DNA of 37,631 nucleotides from Elysia marginata (Eukaryota > Mollusca > Gastropoda > Plakobranchidae). The notes under the pieces were generated by a model. It was not told the origin of the DNA and did not search any database. It saw nothing but the letters and a program-made list of their open reading frames with translations. The stretch lies in the NCBI GenBank assembly GCA_019649035.1, contig BMAT01004892.1, forward strand, positions 162,435-200,065. Direction: 5' to 3'. Positions 29,780-37,631 of the stretch are shown here, piece by piece (the stretch's first letter is position 1; every line of letters starts with the position of its first letter). The translations under genes and the position numbers were made by a program.

Positions 29780-32700
29780 CTGTAAGAAAGTAGGGTGAAA
29801 TTTACTTCTGTGGCAAAGAAAAGAATAATACTAGTGTATTTTATGTATTTGAACTTTAAAATATGATTGCTTACTATGGTAAGTTTTTGACTATGATGAC
29901 AACAAAAAAAGCATTGAGAGCAAAAGATGTTAATCAATTTAACATGCAATATATTGGCCTAATCTGTTTATATTGAATATAGACAGCAGAACTATGTGAT
30001 AATACCCAACAGTCGTAAAAGCAAAAAAATGATTTTTAACTCAGACTCAGCAACAGGAATTAGCTTAAGAGGCGGCTGAAATTAAATAATTTTGAACCTT
30101 GATTGTGAGAATACGTCTAAAAAAAGCAAGCAAAATTTTGAAAGCCATAACAAAAAAAAACCCAACAAGATCCAGCATTTGGACAGGCAAAACAAATGTC
30201 TCCCATTCTGTCCAAATGAGTCATAAGTCGAAAGTTTTAGTTTGGAAATATAGGCTTTTAAAGTTCAGGGTGTTCAGAAGTCAACATTTTTTTTATTTTC
30301 AATGTTGATGCTAAATCATTTCTAAACAGTTTTCACACCTAGTTCATGTTAAAATTTCATCTTTTAGGTGTTTAATTTTAATTGGAATGGTTGCTAAGGT
30401 CTCCGTACCTTTATAGTCGTCAAATCTTCAATGCTGTTTTTTCCCCTTTCTAAAATTTTACATGTCCTAAACCTGCTGACTTCAAACAGCTATAACTTCA
30501 TACAGAAGCATGATGGAGCTTTTCTGCTTGTTGTATTTGAAAGTAGATAAAAAAGCTTTTCTGTGATACCAATACTTGACCATCTTCCAATTTCGACTTA
30601 AGATTCATTTGGACTCATTGCAAGACAAATGGATTTCGTTGATATTGAAGCAAATTTAGGGACATTCTTAGTTTCCACTGCTGTTAAATTGAATTGAATT
30701 TCAAGGATTTAATTTGAAATTGCCCAAGAATAGTCAATCCCATTGAGGTAGCATTCATTTTTATCCGTATGGAATCAGAGCAAAAAGAAAAATATGAATG
30801 CCTTTTCCCAAAGAATAAGACAGGTGGCTGAGAAAAATGTGAATTTGCCGCTTCATAATTTTTATGATTCACAATTTAAAAGCTTCACAGTTTCGTCACT
30901 GTGCTTGGATTTGAATCACAAAGAAGCCTTCTAGATAAATAAAAACCTTTTTTTTTTTAGTCTACACTTGCGTGAAAGGCAAGATTTGTGTGGAGATTTA
31001 GAATAGACTTTGGACAACTGGAAATGGAATTAAGTTAAGTTTCAAATTAGGTTCAGCAAAGGAGAAAAATAAGGAAGGAACGAAGGAAGAAAGATTGAAC
31101 TTGGAGGAATCAACAATAGAAATAGATCATGGGCTAAACCATTTTTTACCTCATAAAAAATATAATATCCATAGAATCATTTTTTTCTTTATACTTACCT
31201 GATTAACCATACATAACTTTAGGATATATCAGTTACTAAATATTGAAACTATTATGACTGGAAGTCTTTTACAGAAAGAAGACAAACTCGTTTTCATCTG
31301 CTTTCGAAATTTTCACAAAGTTTAACAGTTCTCAGCCTTTATGAACGGCGGACAATCAGACAGGAAAATATTCCGCCTTTTTGAACAGCAGAAAATCGGA
31401 CAGGTTTAGGCTGAATTCCGCCTAGAGGCTGAAGATTCCCAGTCCTGATCATAGAAGAGGGCAAAGGTTTGCTATTCATTCCTCTTTATCAGAGATGGAG
31501 GCAAAGTTTTGCTTTTCATTCCTCTTTATTAGAGGCGGAGGCAAAGTTTTGATATTCATTCCTCTTCATCAGAGACGGAGGCAAAGTTTTGCTATTCATT
31601 TATCTTTATCAGGTTGACAAATAAAAAAATACTAAGTGTTCCAAAAGCTCTTCTGTATGAATTGAGTCCGCCACAACTTCCTTTTGAGGCCCATCACATC
31701 ATTTAACCAGAAAAATTAATAACACAAGACTGGATAAGATTTCTCTGCCACTGAACACCTTATTTATTTAAGACAAAATTATAAAATGCCAAAAAGAAAA
31801 CTATACAAGTTTACCTGAAAACAGATGGTGGTAGTCTTGCTCAGTTTTTTGAAACTGTTCATATAGTTCTTTGGAGTTTTTAGTACTGGAGCGATCTTTC
31901 AGAAACTGCGGATCTCTCGTTTCTCTGATCATTGAAAGATAAGAAATAGAATGAATAAGTTACAAATTTAATGCAAAAAAAAGAATTTCCTGCCTCATTT
32001 CATAAAAATTTGCATCTTCAGACAACAAACTTGAAGTCAGTGTACCTCGTTATGTGCAACAAATAAATGCAATTCACACTTTACTAAAGCAATGATTTTT
32101 AAAATATATATGCCTCAATGTTGAGCATAAAATTGAGAAATTTAGCCAGTAAGTTGACTTTTCAAGACCTTTCTTTCTAACTTATTTTTGATTTCATATG
32201 CTGTGCATGTTGACTTACCTGATCTGTTTAGAACTTTTGTGTTTCACAAAAATAACAATAGGGTATATTTTGCACCGATGCATCCTCTCAATAGCAGTTG
32301 GGTTTACGTTGAGCAAACAGTGCACATTCTGTTTTTTAAAAAAAAAAGAACATAAATGAGTTTGTTTAGATTACCTTGCCATTATGAATGTTAAGCTAAA
32401 GGATGGAGATAAAAATAAGACATTTCAGTTGTTTCTAACATCTGATTAAATCATCTAAAGCCACAAAATCCATGCAACATGAATGTGTCAAAACTGCTTT
32501 TGTGTAATTTGTCTTCCACCTAGTCCATCTGGAGTCTTCATGTTTAAAAATTTAATATTGCTTTAATCAAAGCAACAAATGTTGACATTTTCTTTTAATT
32601 GTCAGCATGCCAGCAGAAATTTCTTAGGAAAAAAACTAGAGAAAATATATGAGGTCCGTTTCATAAATAAGTTTCCCTACTCTATAAAATCAAAACCGCT

Positions 32701-35684
32701 CAAGCTATATACATGAAATTTGTCACACTGAAGGATCAAACCTTTTGGAAATTCCCATTGAAATTTTGTGGCTCTATGTTGAACGGATACAAAATAGCAT
32801 TTACTTTTCTGAAGTCCGTTGGAGCAAAATGGCAGGAATAATAGAAAGCTCACCGGCACATCAAATTTTTTCAAGATATGACATCCGTGTCCTCATAAAA
32901 TTTCCTGTTATTTTGGGAAAAGATGCATCATGCATTCACCAAGATCTAGTGACTGTTTTAGGAGAAAATGCTCCTTCTATTCAGACGGTAAGAAAGTGGG
33001 TAAAAGCTGTTTCAGAGGGATGAGATGACATGGAAGATAAACCTCGCCCTGGCAGCATGCGGGGATGCAAACATTTCTAAAGTTCTCGTTTCATTGAGTG
33101 ATGACAGACGAAAAACTTGTGAGGAGATTTTTATGGAAACATCGATATCTAGAACATCCGTGTTTAGATTTCTAACCAACAAACTGAATCAGAAAAAGAA
33201 GTTTTCAAAATGGGTTCCACATTTGCTGACAGATGAGCAGAAGGAGTCAAGGGTCAATTATTCCAGAAACTTTTTGTGGAGAAACTGAGCAAAATGACTT
33301 TTTGGGTTGGATAATTAACGGTGATGAGACTTGGGTGTATTCCTGGGATCCTGAAACAAAGCGGCAGTCAGCCTAACGGAAAGACTTTGATGAGCCTCGC
33401 CCAGAGAAAGTTCGATGCAAACAAGGGGCTCTCAAGGTCATGCACATTATCTTTTTTGACATGAATGGTGTGATTCTGTGCTGGCCTGTACCTATAGGCA
33501 CCACAATCAATGCACGGTACTACAAGAAGGTGCTGCAAGACAAAATCAGACCTGCCATTCGAAAGAAACGACCCGGGCTGTTGGAGTCAGGCATCTTGTT
33601 TCACCACGACAATGCGCCAGTCCATACGGCCCGGGCAGTGACAGACGTTTTGGCTGGCTACAGGTGAGAACTGCTGGAGCATACTCGCTATTCACCTGAC
33701 CTTGCCCCCTGTGATTTTCACCTATTCCCTAAAATGAAAGAACATCTTAGTGGCCACCGATTTGAAACAGAAGAGGACATTATTCAGGCTACGAAAGTAG
33801 CAATAAAGAACCTGGACAAATGTTCTTATCTCACTGCATTTAAAGACTGGTTACAACGGATAGAGAAATGTGCCAACAATGGTGGATGTTACGTTGAATA
33901 GGCCAGATATTAAAGGCAATCTGTGCCAAATTTCATAATCTTATGCCTTTTGGCTGTTGATTTATGGAGGTGAAAACTTATTTACGAAACGGACCTCGTA
34001 CCAGGTCTTAGAGATCAGCACAACTTGCTTACCAAAAAAAAAACCCTCAACAGATTCAGTATCATTTAGACCCAGTGAGAATACATTTATGAGAAGGTTT
34101 ACTACAAAATGAGTCTTGCTGTAGCAGAATTTGAAAAACTCTTTAAAAGCCATGTGAGGCAGTGAAAATATTATTTTGATATCTGGATAATGACCCACAT
34201 TAATCATTTAATGCATTTAGAGGATATGGGATCAGTGAGACCCAATTATGAAAAAAAAAATCCATTGGAAGAGTTTATACAGTGTTAGAAAGGGTGAAAT
34301 GAGATCACTGACTAATCTTCTAGCTGAAAAATTTCAACACACAGTTTCAATGCTTTAGTAATTGTATAAGATACAGCACATTACATAAACTTTTCATATA
34401 TATCCCCAAATTATTTTAATAGAATAAAAAAGCCTTTAACTTGGTGCGGTAAATATCAGTTTTCTGAATCTAAAGATCAGATAAATTTCATTCATTTTGT
34501 AAGAATGCTTCACTTTATACTGTAAAAATGATCTTATTCACTCTTAGCACAATAAAAAGATAAAAACCTACACTATCACAGATTTCTTTGATGGAGGTAA
34601 CCCTCACACACTGGTACACATCCTCATGTTTCCAGTAGTCGACTAGGGATCCCTCAGCTACAGACTGCTCCATCGTTGCTGTTGACGTCCTCATAGGTAC
34701 TAGAGAGAGGCACATAGAATTTTAGTTATCGAGAATTGATTCAAAAAATACAAACAAAATAATAAATACACAAACAAATTAATTGGCTGTTATTAACCCC
34801 TTTCTACACAATATACAAGGCAGCTGTTGTAACTTATTGAAACTAGTTGCAACTATTCATAAAGAATAAAAAAGCCTATTTTTTCACAGCATCTTTTTCA
34901 TAGAAAAATAAGATTTACTTCATTTTATTTGAAATGATAAAAGCAAAAAAGTTAAAGCTTTTAAAAACTTAATCTTACAATATTAAAATATCCATCATGA
35001 AAAAGGATGTCCATTCTTTTGTTGGCATTTCTTAATTTATCTGCCTCAGTTCAGCACCTCCTTTTTATAAAAGCACAGTCAAAATCATGGTTTAAAAGGG
35101 TTCTTTTTCCTTTTGAAAGCTAAAAAATGTTCAAAACTGTCTCTCCAGAAATAAATCTTGAAACTCTGAAACATTTTAAACTTGAAAAATTCAATGCATT
35201 CTGAGACTCTTTGTATCAAAACTAATTAACAGGCCATGGATACCTCTCAAAACACTGTTGTGAAAATGTCATAGGTTTCAGATGTGTAACCATGATGCCA
35301 TAATTTTTTTTTAATTCAAAACTCTTCAAGGCCTTTTCTTGAACTTGAGGTTATAAAGCCTTTAAACATTTATGAAACTTATAGAACACCTTCATTCTCC
35401 TTAGAAATTTTAAACTGTCTATGTTATATATTTAAAACAAATTCATTTCAACATGCGATAAAGAATCTTAAACCATTCAGAAAACTTCTAAGGCACACAG
35501 GCAATGCCAGAGTAATTTTTTTATTTTGAAATGCCTCCGCAAAAAATTAGGCTTGAGCATCAAATACAAATAAAAACAATACCTGTTCCACATTCCCTGT
35601 ACTTGTCAGGCGACTCTGACACTAACTTTTTTATCAAGGCGTCAGCCAATGGGGCCAACAGCACAACAGGCCTCACAACTTTTA
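29664..35684 (-). CDS. DLG5: DLG5-like MAGUK scaffold, guanylate-kinase-like domain, last five coding exons
   Basis: Seen: five minus-strand exons in order 35684-35583, 34699-34572, 32328-32219, 31924-31815, 29779-29664. Phases chain (1 to 1, 1 to 0, 0 to 2, 2 to 1, 1 to stop) into one frame ending in TGA. The product reads as a guanylate-kinase-like domain: RPVVLLAPLADALIKKL at its start, VTSIKEI, HCLLNVNPTAIERMHR, IYPIVIFVKHKSSKQI, RDPQFLKDR, QDYHHLFSG and IVQGGNL. These match, from memory, DLG5 (HCLLDIAPHAIERLH, IYPIVIFIHYKSAKHI, YFTGVIQGG) more closely than DLG1-4, ZO or MAGI proteins. Known: DLG5 is an intracellular scaffold in cell polarity and junctions, and MAGUK GK domains bind proteins instead of phosphorylating GMP. 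The nucleotide-binding P-loop (GxxGxGK) is missing here. The SH3, PDZ and coiled-coil exons must lie beyond 37631. Confidence 0.92.
30180..30650. repeat. Candidate inverted-repeat element
   Basis: The left arm has CTGTCCAAATGAGTCATAAG followed by TCGAAA. The reverse complement of the right arm has GAGTCCAAATGAATCTTAAG followed by TCGAAA, and ACAAATG/CCATTTGT words flank both. The arms are roughly 40 bp and imperfect. Probably a decayed non-autonomous DNA transposon. Confidence 0.4.
31461..31612. repeat. 40-bp tandem repeat, about 3.8 copies
   Basis: Units start at 31461, 31501, 31541 and 31581, exactly 40 bp apart. Each begins GCAAAGKTTTGMTWTTCATT and continues CCTCTTTATC, AGAGRYGGAG with a few substitutions. 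There are no unique spacers, so it is a minisatellite, not a CRISPR-like array. An unrelated degenerate pair (GAACGGCGGACAATC/GAACAGCAGAAAATC) lies just upstream at 31342-31400. Confidence 0.92.
31815..31924 (-). CDS. DLG5: Exon: GK-like domain, C-terminal helices
   Basis: Minus-strand acceptor TTCAATGATCAG; donor GTAAAC. 110 nt, phase 2 in and 1 out. It encodes RETRDPQFLKDR and NSKELYEQFQKTEQDYHHLF, matching the DLG5 QRDPIYLRDK and KEQFEAAQKLEQEYSRYF region by pattern. Confidence 0.91.
32219..32328 (-). CDS. DLG5: Exon: GK-like domain core
   Basis: Minus-strand acceptor ends AAAAAACAG; donor GTAAGT. 110 nt, phase 0 in and 2 out. It encodes NVHCLLNVNPTAIERMHR and IYPIVIFVKHKSSKQI, the most diagnostic DLG5-like block in the window. 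Confidence 0.93.
32650..33998 (+). mobile_element. Full-length but inactive mariner transposon
   Basis: Terminal inverted repeats: left TGAGGTCCGTTTCATAAATA, and right end in reverse complement CGAGGTCCGTTTCGTAAATA. They differ only at two positions, both C/T type at CpG-like sites. The element is flanked by TA (32648-32649 and 33999-34000), the mariner target-site duplication. Length 1349 bp is normal for mariner. It carries a single broken transposase gene on the plus strand, opposite to the host DLG5-like gene. Confidence 0.94.
32829..33901 (+). pseudogene. Mariner transposase pseudogene (D,D34D)
   Basis: From ATG 32829 the N-terminal helix-turn-helix region is readable (SRYDIRVLIKFP, TVRKWVKAVSEG). 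The catalytic blocks follow in several frames: NGDETWVYSWDPETKRQS (first Asp), HHDNAPVHTARAV (second Asp) and YSPDLAPCDFHLFP (third Asp). Thirty-four residues lie between the second and third, the mariner D34D signature. Inactivating changes include TGA after SEG (33021-33023), frameshifts near 33060 and 33280, TAA after RQSA (33374-33376) and a TGA where family members have Trp, after GYR (33665-33667). It ends GGCYVE then TAG. Confidence 0.92.
34572..34699 (-). CDS. DLG5: Exon: GK-like domain, GMP-binding-region equivalent
   Basis: Acceptor GCCTCTCTCTAG and donor GTAGGT on the minus strand. 128 nt, phase 1 in and 0 out. It encodes SVAEGSLVDYWKHEDVYQC and VTSIKEICDS, corresponding to the part of DLG5 just before the HCLLDI strand. 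The donor choice is fixed by phase: the exon must end after AGT to join AATGTGCAC. Confidence 0.85.
34700..35582 (-). other. DLG5 intron, no gene seen
   Basis: 883 nt of AT-rich intron between the first two visible GK exons. Nothing else recognised. Confidence 0.6.
35583..35684 (-). CDS. DLG5: Exon: start of GK-like domain
   Basis: Acceptor CACTCTTTAG and donor GTATTG on the minus strand. 102 nt, phase 1-1. It encodes KVVRPVVLLAPLADALIKKL and then SPDKYRECGT, the first strand and helix of the GK fold. The loop that binds ATP in true guanylate kinases reads APLAD, so catalysis is not expected. Confidence 0.87.
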
Positions 35685-37631
35685 CTAAAGAGTGTACAGA
35701 AAAAAAAAAGTTGATTGCAATTAACCATCTTTCATTTCATTGAAACATTCAAGTGTTTGAAAAAGTAAAAATCTAAATTTTAAATCCTAGTCTAGAAAAG
35801 GTTTCTTGACAAAATGGCCAGCATTTTTAACTGTCTTAATTTTGTTTATGTATATTATTCTTTCCAAATCAACAAGATGTCACACTTTTCACATTCAAAG
35901 CTGTTGGTATTTTGTTTCAACGCTTCATAAGTTTTAAACTGGATTTTTTTTTCTTTTGCGAATCATTATTTACTGAAGTGGGATTGTAATTTACATTGAT
36001 CAACTCAACAAAATACAAAGTCCTCTTAAAAATTTGTACTTTGAAATTCAAATTTCCAAACCTGACTACATGGAATGGTTTAAAACACATGGATGAAACA
36101 CATAATTGAGATAAGTGTTATGTTGGCATGCCAGAAAAAGAAATTGGGAAGATAATAAAGTGAAACCTGATAAAACAAAAATCAAATAAATCAAAATATT
36201 AAGATTGTCAGAAAACATTGTGACATCGAGGTAATTCATTCTTTTTAAAATTTACGCCAGCTCAACCAAAATCTATCTGAACCTAAATGATTTTTTCAAT
36301 TTCTAGGATTTTGGTTTTGAATTATGCCAATTTAAATACAAAGTATCTCAACCTACATGAAATTTTCAGAACTTGTGTATAACCAAGTTTAGAATCTGAA
36401 AAGAAAAAGAAGATTATGAGATTAAAGGAAGTCAAGGACGGTGGTCATTGGCAGGGTCATAGGAAAAAACAAATTTGAAGACATGTATAAGTCATGCAAG
36501 AGGTACAAAAAAAAAGGAGAATGCTGCAATTTTCATACAACAAAGTGTGTTAAACATTTTGAACAACACATTTTTTTTTCTCGGATTTCATATGATAAAC
36601 TTTGCAATAAGTTATCAATTTTTTTTTTAACAGAAAAAGAGGGATAATTGTACTTGCAAACGTTCAAATTTGAGTTTTGAACTTCTGACTATTTTGGACT
36701 GATTGCAAAACAGTTCACATATACTTTTGTGTATTCTATTTTAAAATATAATAACATTTGACAAAAATGCAAAAGAAGTTATATAAATGGCCTGACCAAT
36801 ATGATTTTACTTCTTTTGGATAAATGCTTGCATGAATTTCAATAAGAAATGTGTAAACTTTGAAACAATATAAAATGTAATTATTTATAACAGTTGAAAT
36901 TACTATGCTTTTAACAACGACAAAAACATTTCTTCTCCTACATTTATCCATCCCCTTAACATGTACATGTATGTCTTATATGAGGCTGTCCCAAAAGTTC
37001 GTCCAGTTTATACCATGTCTTCTTCAACCCAATAAAGTTAGGTCTAAATTTAGCTTTTTCCCATCGTAAAAGCTTGTTTCATGTTGAAAAATGATTAAAG
37101 AGATATTATAGATAATTTTATCCGTATCGTATCACACGCTTTTGTGTAGTTCTTAGTTTTGTAGAAAAAGAAGTGTTTTCTAGGCTTTAAAAAGTGGAGA
37201 CTTTTAGTGACCTACTTTACCTTTTAAATGACTTTCCAGATTCAACCTTACAGTTTTTAGTGATGAATTTTAACTGCAGGAGGTCTGATAGACCTATACT
37301 GAAAGAAGTAGGTCAATCTTTTCATTCAAAGAAGTGCACCGACTAGATTTGCTTAGGTCTAGCGGACATAACGCTTGTTGTGAAAATGTTAGATCTACAA
37401 ACAACACAAAAATGTTAGTTTTTATTGTTAATTTAATTCCCAAAGGAAATATTTCAGAAAAAGCAACTTTTTGAGATTGAAACTGGATAATCATCAGTTT
37501 TAGAAGAGTAACTCTCGTCAAGAAAATCGGTGGTTTTTTTATTCAAGCAATAATTGTTGTGAAGTGTTATGTCCTCAACAATTAATAAATATTTTAATAT
37601 TTGGTACAATCATAAACCTCTTTACAGCTTG
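35685..37631 (-). other. DLG5 intron running off the window; mariner-like terminus near 36981
   Basis: No further DLG5 exon (SH3 or PDZ) is visible in the last 1.9 kb. At 36981, after TA, the sequence TGAGGCTGTCCCAAAAGTTC resembles mariner-type inverted-repeat termini. No opposing end or transposase is found before the window ends. Short open frames at 36736-36951 and 37294-37521 (minus) and 36441-36647 (plus) show no motif. Confidence 0.5.

Larger units (their letters stand above)
29780..31814 (-). other. DLG5 last intron with fold-back candidate and 40-bp tandem repeat
   Basis: 2.0 kb intron. It contains an inverted-repeat candidate (about 30180-30650) and a tandem array (31461-31612). No further exon is required by phase, and none is seen. 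Confidence 0.65.
32329..34571 (-). other. DLG5 intron carrying a mariner element
   Basis: 2.2 kb intron, 60% of which is the antisense mariner at 32650-33998. The flanks show nothing else. Confidence 0.75.

Noticed and set aside
29608-29949. A 113-codon minus-strand frame
   Set aside because: It overlaps the real DLG5-like last exon in another frame; the exon frame matches the family and splice phase.
31461-31612. A CRISPR-like array
   Set aside because: Units abut with no unique spacers, and the DNA is animal intron.

Overview
The window is eukaryotic genomic DNA from an animal. It is AT-rich, with multi-kilobase introns, GT-AG splice sites, microsatellites and several classes of decayed transposon. 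No bacterial-type gene layout is present. I infer a lophotrochozoan, most likely a mollusc, from general compactness, repeat style (for example the ACATGTACATGTA motif near 20153 and 36960) and the two genes. No single diagnostic sequence proves this.

Two protein genes face each other, and both run off the window at their 5' ends. On the plus strand (149-14133) lie the last twelve visible coding exons of a corin-like mosaic serine protease. They encode the tail of one frizzled (FZ) domain, a complete ten-cysteine FZ domain, two LDL-receptor class A repeats, a short SRCR domain and a trypsin-like S1 domain with an intact catalytic triad. The phases of all twelve exons join into one 658-codon reading frame ending in TAG at 14131-14133. 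Its oddest feature is an acidic insertion of about 47 residues between the catalytic serine motif and the substrate-binding GIVSWG strand. On the minus strand (35684-29664) lie the last five coding exons of a DLG5-like MAGUK scaffold. They encode its degenerate guanylate-kinase-like domain and the natural C-terminus (TGA at 29664-29666).

The 15.5 kb between the two stop codons has no gene I can support. It holds two mariner remnants (about 15640-15835 and 21240-21640), a minus-strand LINE remnant (22260-22660), fold-back or TIR elements, a diverged direct duplication rich in TCTAGAT (16985-17700) and a 12-base assembly gap beside a poly-G run.

The introns also carry mobile DNA. A 5'-truncated LINE with a broken reverse transcriptase (7736 to about 9130) is joined to a partial copy of the protease gene's SRCR exon. 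A tRNA-derived SINE lies at 9949-10275. A full-length but dead mariner with matching inverted repeats and TA target sites (32650-33998) lies antisense in a DLG5 intron. A hAT-like non-autonomous element with an 8-bp target-site duplication (28504-28900) lies downstream of DLG5. A four-copy, exactly 40-bp tandem repeat (31461-31612) lies in the last DLG5 intron.

The two genes have no evident functional link: one is a cell-surface or secreted protease, the other an intracellular polarity scaffold. I found no convincing new multi-gene system. The observations most worth checking are the protease-domain insertion with Ala at the predicted position 226, the SRCR exon-LINE chimera, and the adjacent FZ-FZ architecture.
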